A DNA stretch of 35,135 nucleotides from WS-9 sp036274595 (GTDB lineage: Bacteria > Eisenbacteria > RBG-16-71-46 > SZUA-252): contig DASUFL010000114.1 of the NCBI GenBank assembly GCA_036274595.1, positions 1-35,135 of the forward strand, read 5' to 3'. A model generated the notes under the pieces. It was given only the letters and a program-made list of their open reading frames with translations. It did not search any database and was not told where the DNA came from. Positions 19,047 through 27,669 of this stretch are shown here, in pieces. Within the stretch, counting starts at the first letter, position 1; every line of letters starts with the position of its first letter. The translations under genes were made by a program, and so were the position numbers.

Positions 19047-20432
19047 ATGAAATGCCCCACGGCTGCAAGCGCCATCGTTTCTCGAAATCGACTCCGTGCC
19101 GCGACAGCCTGGGCGGGGATCATGCTGCTCTCGTGCCTCGCTTTGTCGACCGCAGCCCGCGCCCAGGACGAGGCTCCCGTGGGTGGCGGCGAGGCGGACA
19201 CAACCGGCATCGGGGTCTCGCCCGCGGATACCACGCGCATTTTCGAGAACCTCTACGCGGGGCAATTCAGCCCCGGGTCGGGCTTCGACATCATCCGCAC
19301 CAAGCGTGGGACGCTGAACATCAGCTTCTACGGCCTTTTCCGTTACGTCAACCAGCTCCCCGCGGAGCAGACCTTCACGGATCATCTCGGGCGGGAACGG
19401 ACCGTCAAGACGAACAACATGCTCAACTGGCACCGTACCTTCGTCTGGCTGACCGGCTTCTTCTACAGCCCGAAATTCCGGTACAACATCTCGCTCTGGT
19501 CCTTGCCGACGACGCAGCAGACACTCCTGTTCGGCAATCTCCGCTACGTCGTCGGCAAGCCCCTCGTGATCGGTGTCGGACTTGGGCCCAACCTCACGGC
19601 CCGCTCCATGCAGGGATCCTGGCCTTACTGGGCGGGCAGCGATCGTCAGATGTCCGAGGAATTCTTCCGGGGCGGATTCTCGTCCTCGGCATGGCTCACG
19701 GGAGAGGCGATCTCGCGCTGGTACTACACCGTGGCGGTCACCAACAACTTGAGCCAGCTCGGCGTCGTCGCCGCCAACGACTCGCGCAACATGGGCGTGA
19801 GCGGCTCGATCTGGACCATGCCCACGACGGGTGAGTTCGGTCCTCGCGGCGGGCTGGCCGATCTCGAGGAGCACCGCAAGATAGCCACACGGTTCGGCAT
19901 GTCGACCGCTCACAGCACGGAGAGCCGCTACGCTCAGCTCAACCAGCCTCCGAACGCCACCCAAATCCGTCTTTCGGACGGAGTCTTCCCGTTCGAAGCC
20001 GGCGCCCTCGCGGACACCGTCACCGTGGAGACGCTGGACTACGACGAGATCGCGTTCGACGCGGGGCTCAAGTACAAGGGCTTCACCTTCCAGGGTGAGG
20101 CGTACGTTCGCAAGCTCTCGAACTTCAAAGCGACGGGTCCGCTCCCGCTGAGCGAAGTCACCGACCGCGGCTTCATGGCAGAGGCCATGAAGATGGTCGT
20201 GCGCCGGAAGCTCGGCCTCTACGTGGCTGGCGGGTACGTTTGGGACGACTTCAAGCGCAAGCCGTGGGAGTTCGCGGGAGGTGCGAGCTTCTTCCCGTAC
20301 GGCAATCGCATCTGGCGACTGAACCTCCACGTCATCCGTGTCGAGAAGTCGCCCACGGGCTCCAGCTTCGGCTATTACACGGCGGGGCAGAGCGGCACGA
20401 CCATCTCACTTGGGACCGACATCCTGCTGTGA
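19047..20432 (+). CDS. Porin-like outer-membrane beta-barrel protein
   Basis: The 461-residue protein begins with an n-region of several Arg residues and a signal peptide (GIMLLSCLALSTAARAQ). Its mature part alternates polar and aromatic residues as in porins. It has GTLNISFYGLFRYVNQ, WHRTFVWLTGFFYSPKFRYN and a C-terminal strand ISLGTDILL. It looks related to OprP/DcaP-like barrels but I cannot name the family with confidence. GGAGG lies 9 nt upstream of the ATG. The stop overlaps the start of the next porin gene (GTGA), so the two are probably made together in fixed ratio. Confidence 0.65.
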   Translation: MKCPTAASAIVSRNRLRAATAWAGIMLLSCLALSTAARAQDEAPVGGGEADTTGIGVSPADTTRIFENLYAGQFSPGSGFDIIRTKRGTLNISFYGLFRYVNQLPAEQTFTDHLGRERTVKTNNMLNWHRTFVWLTGFFYSPKFRYNISLWSLPTTQQTLLFGNLRYVVGKPLVIGVGLGPNLTARSMQGSWPYWAGSDRQMSEEFFRGGFSSSAWLTGEAISRWYYTVAVTNNLSQLGVVAANDSRNMGVSGSIWTMPTTGEFGPRGGLADLEEHRKIATRFGMSTAHSTESRYAQLNQPPNATQIRLSDGVFPFEAGALADTVTVETLDYDEIAFDAGLKYKGFTFQGEAYVRKLSNFKATGPLPLSEVTDRGFMAEAMKMVVRRKLGLYVAGGYVWDDFKRKPWEFAGGASFFPYGNRIWRLNLHVIRVEKSPTGSSFGYYTAGQSGTTISLGTDILL

Positions 20433-21955
20433 TCCCCCGCATAGCTGGACAGCGGACGGCCGTCCCGCCCATCGGGATGGCCGTTCTGCTCCTACTTCTC
20501 CTCAGCCCGGCGGCCGCGCAGGCTCAGAAGAAGGCGAAGACGCCGAGCGTCTCCGTCCAGCTCTCGGAGCAGCGCCGGCAGATCGAGGAACAGCGCGCCA
20601 GGATCGAGGAGCAGCAGGCGACGATCCAGGCCCAGATCGCCCACGCCGACAGCCAGGCCGTGCGGATCGACTCGCTCACCGTGAAGCTCCAGGCGTTCGA
20701 GGAGCAGATGATCTCCCTCAACATGCGCCTCGCGGATCTCGAACGGCAGGCGGGACGGGCGATTCCGGACAGCCTCCTCGAGCAGCGTTTGAAGCAGGTC
20801 GAGGAGGAGGCCAAGAAGGCGCCCGAGCTTCCCCCCGACATGGTCTCCGCGGGCGACTTTCCGGGATCCATCCGCATTCCCGGCACGGACGCGGCCATCA
20901 AGTTCGGGGGACGCGTCCGAACCGCCGCCGTGTTCACCCTCGATCCCCTCGGGACCGACGATCGCTTCCTCACGAACTCCATTCCCGTCGGCGAGGGGGG
21001 CGTGAGCGGCGAGGAGAAGCGCACCAACATCTCGGCCCGCGCGAGCCGGCTGAACACCGAATTCCGCACCCCCGCCGGAGGAAAGGAAGTCCGCGCGTTC
21101 TTCGAAGGGGACTTCGCCGGAGCCGTAAACGCCTTTCGCCTTCGCCACGCCTACGCGCAGTTCATGGGCTTCATCGTAGGCCAGACATGGTCCACGTTCT
21201 CGGATCCTCAGGCCAACGTCGAGGATCTCGATTTCGAAGGAATCAGCTCGGAGAACGTCACCCGTCAGCCTCAGATTCGCTACTGGTGGCGGTCCGATCC
21301 GCGCACGCGGGTGGCGTTTGCCGTGGAGACCCCGGCCGTGTCCCTGACGGGCGGCACCGGGGTTAACCTGATGCCAGACCTCATCGTGCGGGCCGTGCGC
21401 GAGCACGGTAATGGCGGGCACCTCCAGATCTCCGCCGTCGGCCGCCAGATCCGCGGCGAGGCGACGTCCGGCGACGTGCGCATGGATTGGGGATGGGGGC
21501 TGAGCGCGAGTGGAGTCTTTCCCTTCAAGTTCAAGGAGCTTCAAGATCGGATCATCTTCCAGGGGAACGGCGGGAAGGGGCTCGCGCGGTACATCAACGA
21601 CCTGAGCTCCCTCGGCGGGCAGGACGCCGTGTTCGACACGACGACAGGCGAGCTCCACTCGCTCCCGGCCGTCGGGTGGTATATCGCTTACGAGCACGCA
21701 TGGAAGGAGTGGAAGGGGATGGAGACGATGAATCTCCGCTCGACCTTTCTCTGGAGCTTCGTGGACGTGAGCAACTTCGATTTCCAGGCGCCCGACTCGT
21801 ACAACAAGACCCACCGGTTCGCGGTCAACCTCGTCTTCTCGCCCGCCGGCCGCGTGGATGTGGGGCTCGAGTACATCAACGGCTCCCGCGAGAACAAGGA
21901 CGGTCAGCGTGGAACCGCGAACCAGATCCAGGCTGTGACGATCATCCGCTTCTAG
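20429..21955 (+). CDS. DcaP-like porin with N-terminal coiled coil
   Basis: The 508-residue protein has a signal peptide (VLLLLLLSPAAAQAQ) and a predicted coiled coil of about 90 residues rich in Glu, Gln and Arg (EQRRQIEEQRARIEEQQ pattern). A DcaP-type barrel follows with IKFGGRVRTAAVF, LNTEFRTPAG, FRLRHAYAQFMGFIVGQTWSTF and a C-terminal aromatic residue (IIRF). The coiled coil is typical of DcaP trimers and probably spans the periplasm to peptidoglycan. The GTG at 20429 is preferred over ATG 20477 because it overlaps the preceding stop and supplies the positive charges a signal peptide needs. It is the last gene of the porin cluster; no terminator is obvious after it. Confidence 0.8.
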   Translation: MIPRIAGQRTAVPPIGMAVLLLLLLSPAAAQAQKKAKTPSVSVQLSEQRRQIEEQRARIEEQQATIQAQIAHADSQAVRIDSLTVKLQAFEEQMISLNMRLADLERQAGRAIPDSLLEQRLKQVEEEAKKAPELPPDMVSAGDFPGSIRIPGTDAAIKFGGRVRTAAVFTLDPLGTDDRFLTNSIPVGEGGVSGEEKRTNISARASRLNTEFRTPAGGKEVRAFFEGDFAGAVNAFRLRHAYAQFMGFIVGQTWSTFSDPQANVEDLDFEGISSENVTRQPQIRYWWRSDPRTRVAFAVETPAVSLTGGTGVNLMPDLIVRAVREHGNGGHLQISAVGRQIRGEATSGDVRMDWGWGLSASGVFPFKFKELQDRIIFQGNGGKGLARYINDLSSLGGQDAVFDTTTGELHSLPAVGWYIAYEHAWKEWKGMETMNLRSTFLWSFVDVSNFDFQAPDSYNKTHRFAVNLVFSPAGRVDVGLEYINGSRENKDGQRGTANQIQAVTIIRF

Positions 21956-22058
21956 CTGCGCGTTTCCGCAAACCTTGCCCTCCGCCGCGACGTGCTACGC
22001 TCGTTCCTCGCCGCTATTCACCCGCGGGACTCTGCGTCCCGGCCGGAAAGGGGCTGTC

Positions 22059-22787
22059 ATGAAGGCACCGGAAGTCGAACTCGTCGCACTGGCTGAGGCG
22101 GGGCATCGACGCGAGTCCCTGCTCCGCATGGGCGGCGCGGCCGCCATCGTCGGATCCGTCATCTTTGTCGCCGCGGGCATCGCCTTCGGCAATCTCACCC
22201 ACTCGTCCAATCCCGAGACCGTGCTCCGCGTGATCGCGTCGCGAGGGCGCACGTTCTGGCCGCTGGTGCAGATGGGCTTTGCGTTCGGGGCCTTGCTCTG
22301 GGTGATCGCTTTGACGGCGCTCACGCGTACGCTCACCGACGGCACGAGCTGGGCGTTGAGCCGTGTCGCCGTGTCCGCGGTCTTCCTCGGCGCGACGATC
22401 CACATCATCGATTCTTCGATCAGCGCGTACGCGCTCGGCACGATCGCCCGGGACTGGAACATGTCCGGCGCCGACATGGTTCGGTACGAGGCCTTCGGCG
22501 AGGTCATCCAGCGCATCCTCGGCGGCACATGGGCGGCCGTGATCACCTTCTTTCACGGCGTGCCGTTCATCCTCTTCGGGCTCGCCGTGGCCCTGAGCGG
22601 CCGCTATCCGAAGTGGCTGGGATGGGTGGGATTCATCGGCGGGGTGGGATCCCTCCTCTGCGGGATACCGATGTTCTTCGCGAGATACTTCGTCTCCCTC
22701 GACTTCTACATTCCGTTCGCGGTGCTCCTGAGCGTGTGGATGATCATCATCGGGGTGCACCTCTGGACTCGAGCCGAGGAGCTATAG
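22059..22787 (+). CDS. Multipass inner-membrane protein, function unknown
   Basis: The 242-residue protein has a short soluble N-terminus and about six hydrophobic segments: near 26-46, 66-86, 104-124, 165-185, 190-210 and 218-238. The pattern is like the uncharacterised DUF4386-type membrane proteins, but I cannot confirm that. GGAAAGGGG lies about 6 nt before the ATG. It ends 7 nt before the LysE-type gene and the two probably share a transcript. No catalytic motif is visible. Confidence 0.6.
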   Translation: MKAPEVELVALAEAGHRRESLLRMGGAAAIVGSVIFVAAGIAFGNLTHSSNPETVLRVIASRGRTFWPLVQMGFAFGALLWVIALTALTRTLTDGTSWALSRVAVSAVFLGATIHIIDSSISAYALGTIARDWNMSGADMVRYEAFGEVIQRILGGTWAAVITFFHGVPFILFGLAVALSGRYPKWLGWVGFIGGVGSLLCGIPMFFARYFVSLDFYIPFAVLLSVWMIIIGVHLWTRAEEL

Positions 22788-22794
22788 TGGCGGC

Positions 22795-23436
22795 GTGATC
22801 CTCGATCCATCGTCCCTCGGCGTCTTCGTCGCTGCCTCGGTGCTACTCATCCTCGCGCCCGGGCCGGACGTGATCTTCCTCGTCTCGCAGAGCATCGCTC
22901 AGGGACCGCGCGCAGGCTTCCAGACGGCGCTAGGGTTGGCGTGCGGAAACCTGGTGCACACGTGTCTGGCGGCGCTGGGGATCTCGGTCGTGTTCCGCGC
23001 ATCCCCGGTTGCGTTCCAGGGACTCAAGATCGCGGGCGTCTTGTATCTGCTCTACCTCGCGTGGAAGGCCGTGCGTCCGCATGCGACGGTGGCGGCCGAG
23101 GGAGCGCCGGCGACACCGCGACCCGGCGGAAGCCTCTTCCTGCGAGGCATTCTCATGAACGTCCTGAACCCGAAGGTCGCCCTCTTCTTCCTGGCGTTCC
23201 TGCCCCAGTTCGTGAGTCCGACCGCTGGGCCTGTGTGGGCCCAGATGGTCCTCTACGGCGTGATCTTCACCGCGCTCGTGGTCGTGATCTTCGGGACGAT
23301 CGGGCTGTCGGCGGGGTACGTGACCCGGCGGGTTGGCGCGCGACGGGCCGGTGGTGGGGCCGCTGGATGGGGACGATGGGTCGTCGCGGCGGTCTACGCG
23401 GCGCTCGCCGCACGGCTGGCATTCGTGCACACGTAG
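22795..23436 (+). CDS. LysE/RhtB family amino-acid exporter
   Basis: The 213-residue protein has five to six membrane segments and the family features: a start followed by hydrophobic sequence LLILAPGPDVIFLV, where the APGPD motif is the hallmark of LysE/RhtB transporters, then QTALGLACGNLVH and LNPKVALFFLAFLPQFV. It should export amino acids or their derivatives with proton exchange; the substrate is not predictable. The GTG start is 7 nt after the previous gene. It may balance amino acids made or taken up near the upstream cluster, but this is speculation. A 5-bp hairpin overlapping the stop is too weak to call a terminator. Confidence 0.9.
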   Translation: MILDPSSLGVFVAASVLLILAPGPDVIFLVSQSIAQGPRAGFQTALGLACGNLVHTCLAALGISVVFRASPVAFQGLKIAGVLYLLYLAWKAVRPHATVAAEGAPATPRPGGSLFLRGILMNVLNPKVALFFLAFLPQFVSPTAGPVWAQMVLYGVIFTALVVVIFGTIGLSAGYVTRRVGARRAGGGAAGWGRWVVAAVYAALAARLAFVHT

Positions 23437-23547
23437 GCGAGTGTCGCCGTATCTATATGTGTAGCAATATGTTACCGAGCAATTCCTAATTCCGTCCGCC
23501 GTGGGGCCGTCGTCCGCGCAGCTTCTTTCCGCTTTCTCCGTTCAGTT

Positions 23548-23575
23548 TTGACCGCCAACATCGTTTAACTATCTG
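23548..23575 (+). promoter_or_regulatory. Weak candidate promoter of the radical SAM-CHAT cassette
   Basis: TTGACC (23548-23553) and TATCTG (23570-23575) are 16 nt apart, 52 nt before the ATG of the radical SAM gene. The gap 23437-23626 (190 nt) is clearly richer in A and T than the flanks. I see no coding sequence in it beyond trivial frames. Confidence 0.3.
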
Positions 23576-23626
23576 CAGAAGGGGAGTTTCTAGCACCGAC
23601 ACGGACACCTCGAACGGTGGGGCTCG

Positions 23627-24640
23627 ATGATCCTGTCGCCGGAAGACCTCGCGCGCTCGCTCTCCAACGAGCGCCTTCACCTCATCCTCATGCCCACCGA
23701 GGCATGCAACTTCCGCTGCGTCTACTGCTACGAGGATTTCAAGTACCGGCGGATGGAGCCGTGGGTGGTCGAGGCGGTAAGGAAGTGGATCGCGAGTCGG
23801 GCGCCAGGGCTGCGGTCGCTGCATTTGTCGTGGTTCGGCGGCGAGCCGCTCCTTGCGCGCGGCGTGATCCGGACGCTCATGCAGGACGCGCGCGCACTTC
23901 GCGCGGCGAACCCCGGCCTCCATGTCACGTCCAACGCAACCACCAATGCGTATCTCCTGACGCCCGCGGTGCTCACGGAGCTGGTAGACCTCGGTGTCAC
24001 GGGCTATCAAGTCTCATTCGATGGCCCGCGCGAGCACCACGACCAGAAGCGCGTCCTAGCCGGCGGCGGCCCTACATTTGACCGCATCTGGAGCAACCTT
24101 CTCGCTGCGCGCGAAGTCCCCCGCGCGTTCTCGATCACGATCCGGTTGCACGTAAGTCAAGACAACGCGGAGGTGGCGCCGCGATTCCTCGAGCAGGTCC
24201 GCGATGCCTTCGGCGGCGACGATCGCTACGATGTCTACATCCGTGGCCTCTCGCGACTGGGCGGTCCCAACGACGCGGCACTCCCCGTCTTCGATCGTGA
24301 GGAGGGCGCCGAGATCATGGATCGCTTGAAAGACCTGGCCTCACGATCCATGGGTCTTCGACTGTTCGAGGCCGAGCCGGGTCATTCGATCTGCTACGCA
24401 GCGCGTGCGAACTCGTTCGTGGTGCGAGCGAACGGCCGGCTGAACAAATGCACGATCGCTTTGGAGGATCCGAGCAACCAAGTTGGGGCGCTGCGTCCCG
24501 ACGGCACCGTTGAGATCAAGCCGCCGTCGATGACGCTCTGGATGCGCGGGTTGAAGAGCGGCGACCCGACGGAGCTCAAGTGCCCGATGCGGGGGATTCG
24601 CAAGGGTCAGGACGAGCGATTGAGGGTGGTGGCGGAATAA
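23627..24640 (+). CDS. Radical SAM protein with shortened SPASM/twitch-like C-terminus
   Basis: The 337-residue protein has the radical SAM iron-sulfur motif CNFRCVYC (Cys 27, 31, 34), followed by SWFGGEPLL and the later strand YQVSFDGPREHHD typical of peptide-modifying SPASM enzymes. The C-terminal part has Cys in SICYAARANSF, FVVRANGRLNKC and LKCPMRG, reminiscent of a SPASM domain, but the protein stops soon after the third, so the last auxiliary-cluster cysteines are missing. It probably binds the SAM cluster and at most one incomplete auxiliary cluster. It overlaps the TPR-CHAT gene by one base (TAATG). Its likely substrate is a peptide or protein; the small protein at 27670 is a candidate. 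It could also be a partner-dependent maturase. Confidence 0.88.
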   Translation: MILSPEDLARSLSNERLHLILMPTEACNFRCVYCYEDFKYRRMEPWVVEAVRKWIASRAPGLRSLHLSWFGGEPLLARGVIRTLMQDARALRAANPGLHVTSNATTNAYLLTPAVLTELVDLGVTGYQVSFDGPREHHDQKRVLAGGGPTFDRIWSNLLAAREVPRAFSITIRLHVSQDNAEVAPRFLEQVRDAFGGDDRYDVYIRGLSRLGGPNDAALPVFDREEGAEIMDRLKDLASRSMGLRLFEAEPGHSICYAARANSFVVRANGRLNKCTIALEDPSNQVGALRPDGTVEIKPPSMTLWMRGLKSGDPTELKCPMRGIRKGQDERLRVVAE

Positions 24641-27600
24641 TGAGTCGATCATGGCCCCGCACTCTCGTTTTCCTCGCGCTCGCCTTGTTCGTATTTACAG
24701 GCGGCGTCTCGAGGACTTCTAGCCCGCACACCGTCCGGAACGAGGACATCCAGGCTCGCCTGCGCGCGGGGAAGTTCGCCGAGGCGGAGAGTCTGGCACG
24801 GAAGCGCCTCGCTGCCGTGGAACAGGAGAGCGGACCCGAGTCGGCGGCCGTGGCGGATGTGCTGGACCTCCTTTCCGAAGCAATGCGTCAGGGCGGGAAG
24901 GGCGGTCAGGCGCAGGTGGGGGAGATTTGCAAGCGGGCCGTCGCGATCAAGGAGAAGGTTCTAGGGAAAGACGACCCCGCGTACGCAGCTAGCCTGTACC
25001 AGCTCGGGTGCTGGTACTACATGAACGGGGAATTCAAAACCGCGAGACCGTTGCTCGAAAACAGTCTGCACATCCGTGAGGATAAGCTCGGACCGAACCA
25101 CCTCGATGTCGCTTCGTCGCTTTTCCTATTGGGAGCTCTTCGGACAGAACTAGGTGACCACGCGGGCGCAGAGACACTGATCAGGCGATCTCTAACCATC
25201 AGGAAGTCCGCAGACCCAAACAGCCCCGCGGTTGCTGAGTGTCTGAGCGGCCTCGGCAGCGTTCTTGTCAGAATGGGCGACTACGCCCCGGCTGAGCCCC
25301 TCTTTCGGGAGGCGATTGACCTTTGGTCGCGGTCTTGGGGTCCGTCACATGCCAAGGTGGGAACGGGCTGGAACAATCTCGCCAGCGTCCTTTACGCCAC
25401 GGGTGACTACGAGGGTGCCCTGGCTTGCAAGGAGAAGGCTCTCTCGATCCGGGTCAGGGCGCTCGGTCCCAATCACGAGCTTGTGGGTACAACACGCCTC
25501 AACATGGGAATGGGCTTGGCAGCGCTCGGGAGGAAGCGTGAAGCCCGCCGACAATTCGAGGAAGCTGTTTCTATCTATGAACGGAGGTTTGGGCGCGACA
25601 GCCCTGAGGTTGGCTACGCCCTCAAGCGACTAGGCGACACTTACCTGGCGCCAGGAGAATTTCACAAAGCGGTGCCCATTCTGGAACGTGCAGTATCCAA
25701 TCTCGTGGCCGGTGATCCCCCCGACCATCCCGACATCGGGGAAGCCAAGGCTGCTCTCGGGTCGGCTTACACCGCAATGGGGGATACAGCTCGAGGAAAC
25801 GAGCTGAACCGCCAGGCGCTTGCCATCCTCGAAAATCGCCTAGGCCAGAACCATCCGGAAGTCGGCTACACGCTAACGCAGTATGCGAACGCCCTGGCTG
25901 TAGCTGGTTATTTCGAGCCCGCTCTGACAACCGCGCTCGAAGGGGAGGAAGTGTGCCGTGAGCACCTACGCCTGACCTGTCGAAGCATGCCAGAGAGGGT
26001 AGCGCTGGCCTACGCCGCGTCGAGACCGGCAGGCGGACGTCTCGCACTGTCGATCCTCAAGAACGTCTCCGAACAATCACAAGAGACCCTTGCTCGAGTC
26101 TGGGATTCGCTCATCCGGTCGCGGACGCTCGTTCTCGACGAGATGACCCTCCGCATGCACATGGCCTCGGAGTCCACCAACCCGGACACGAAACGCTTGA
26201 TGGACAATGTGGTCGCGGCGCGCCGCCATCTGGCGAATCTCATCGTTTCCGGCCCAGGCGAAATGACCGGCGGCCAATACCGTGCGGCACTGGACAAAGC
26301 TCGAGGCGCTAATGAGAACGCCGAACGCGCCTTGGCGGCACGCAGCGACGCGTATTCCGACGACCAGAAGCGCGACAGGGTTGGACTCCGCGAGGTCGCG
26401 TCAGCATTGCCTCCGGGTTCTGCCCTTGTCGCCTACGCCGCAGCGGGTGAGGGTTCCGGTCGCTCGTACGTCGCGTTGGTGGCTCGTGGGGAAAGCAAGG
26501 AGGTGATTTTCGTACCAATAGGCTCCGCTTCTCGAATCGATGCAGCGGTTACCCGCTGGCTCGCCGCCGTTAGTGCAGCTGGTCGGGTTTCCAACAGTTC
26601 CAGTCGGGTTGCCGGGGATTCACTGGCATCGCTTGTTTGGTCGCCCGTCGAGAAACGAGTTCAGGGTGCACGGAGGCTATTCGTCGTAGGCGATGGGTCC
26701 ATTCTCCTCGTCGACTTCGACGCCTTGCCAATCAAGGCTGGTGTCTACTTCGCCGAGGTCGGACCGATTGTGCATTACCTCAACTCGGAGCGGGATCTCG
26801 TTACTGTCACGAGCGAACAGGCGTCGGGTACTGGGCTCTTGGCTCTGGGGGATCCAGCGTTCGACCGGAGGTCTTCCAGCCCGGGGCTGGCACGTTCACG
26901 CGGGGCAAACGATGGGGACCCGGGCTATCGCGATGCATTTGACTGCAATGACTTCTCGTCCGTGCGGTTCTCGAGACTTCCGAAGTCTGGGGACGAGGCT
27001 AGGGACATCGCGCGCATCTGGAACGACGCGGCCCACACGACAGTCCTGATCGGAGCGAGGGCTGATGAGCTGTCGTTCAAGAAAGACGCTCCAGGGCATC
27101 GCGTTCTCCACCTGGCGACGCACGGATTCTTCCTTGGCGGGGACTGTGAAACGGTGATGCCTAAATCACGAGGGATCGGAGGGACATCCCCCGTGGGCAA
27201 TCGACCTCTCGTGAAACGTCCGGTGAATCCGACACAACTTTCCGGGCTGGCGCTGGCCGGCGCGAATGAGCGTGCAACTGTGGGGCCGGACTCTGAGGAC
27301 GGCATTCTGACCGCGGAGGAGATCGCGAGCCTCAATCTCTCGGGCACGGACTGGGCAGTCTTGTCCGCGTGCGACACAGGGAGAGGAAAGATCCAGGTTG
27401 GAGAGGGTGTCCTCGGCTTGCGAAGAGCGTTCCAGGTCGCGGGAGCACGGACCGTGATCATGAGCCTGTGGGCGGTGGATGACGCATCGACCCGAGAATG
27501 GATGGAAGCGCTCTACCATGGGCGTGTCGTGGAGAAGCTGGACACTGCCGATGCGGTGCGGCAGGCAAACCTACACGTGCTGCGAGCGCGAAGGGCCCAG

Positions 27601-27660
27601 GCGCGCAGCACGGATCCCTTTCACTGGGCCGGTTTCGTCGCCACAGGCGACTGGAGATGA
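24640..27660 (+). CDS. Exported TPR-CHAT (caspase-like) protein
   Basis: This 1006-residue protein starts with a hydrophobic export or anchor segment (LVFLALALFVFTGG, about 8-21). A long run of tetratricopeptide repeats follows, about 35-470, of the 42-residue kinesin-light-chain-like type (for example YQLGCWYYMNGEFKTARPLL). Then come a helical connector and a C-terminal CHAT domain (about 640-1006). The dyad is intact: His 828 in HLATHGFF and Cys 911 in LSACDTG. The domain should cleave protein substrates after activation sensed by the TPRs; type III-E CRISPR TPR-CHAT (Csx29) is a known relative in architecture. Codons are less GC-rich than in neighbours. Its single-base overlap with the radical SAM gene implies matched expression. 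Confidence 0.85.
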   Translation: MSRSWPRTLVFLALALFVFTGGVSRTSSPHTVRNEDIQARLRAGKFAEAESLARKRLAAVEQESGPESAAVADVLDLLSEAMRQGGKGGQAQVGEICKRAVAIKEKVLGKDDPAYAASLYQLGCWYYMNGEFKTARPLLENSLHIREDKLGPNHLDVASSLFLLGALRTELGDHAGAETLIRRSLTIRKSADPNSPAVAECLSGLGSVLVRMGDYAPAEPLFREAIDLWSRSWGPSHAKVGTGWNNLASVLYATGDYEGALACKEKALSIRVRALGPNHELVGTTRLNMGMGLAALGRKREARRQFEEAVSIYERRFGRDSPEVGYALKRLGDTYLAPGEFHKAVPILERAVSNLVAGDPPDHPDIGEAKAALGSAYTAMGDTARGNELNRQALAILENRLGQNHPEVGYTLTQYANALAVAGYFEPALTTALEGEEVCREHLRLTCRSMPERVALAYAASRPAGGRLALSILKNVSEQSQETLARVWDSLIRSRTLVLDEMTLRMHMASESTNPDTKRLMDNVVAARRHLANLIVSGPGEMTGGQYRAALDKARGANENAERALAARSDAYSDDQKRDRVGLREVASALPPGSALVAYAAAGEGSGRSYVALVARGESKEVIFVPIGSASRIDAAVTRWLAAVSAAGRVSNSSSRVAGDSLASLVWSPVEKRVQGARRLFVVGDGSILLVDFDALPIKAGVYFAEVGPIVHYLNSERDLVTVTSEQASGTGLLALGDPAFDRRSSSPGLARSRGANDGDPGYRDAFDCNDFSSVRFSRLPKSGDEARDIARIWNDAAHTTVLIGARADELSFKKDAPGHRVLHLATHGFFLGGDCETVMPKSRGIGGTSPVGNRPLVKRPVNPTQLSGLALAGANERATVGPDSEDGILTAEEIASLNLSGTDWAVLSACDTGRGKIQVGEGVLGLRRAFQVAGARTVIMSLWAVDDASTREWMEALYHGRVVEKLDTADAVRQANLHVLRARRAQARSTDPFHWAGFVATGDWR

Positions 27661-27669
27661 GGGGGGACT

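Noticed and set aside
18945..20330. 461-codon minus-strand frame opposite the porin-like gene
   Set aside because: No fold or ribosome site; the plus strand has a signal peptide and beta-strand pattern.
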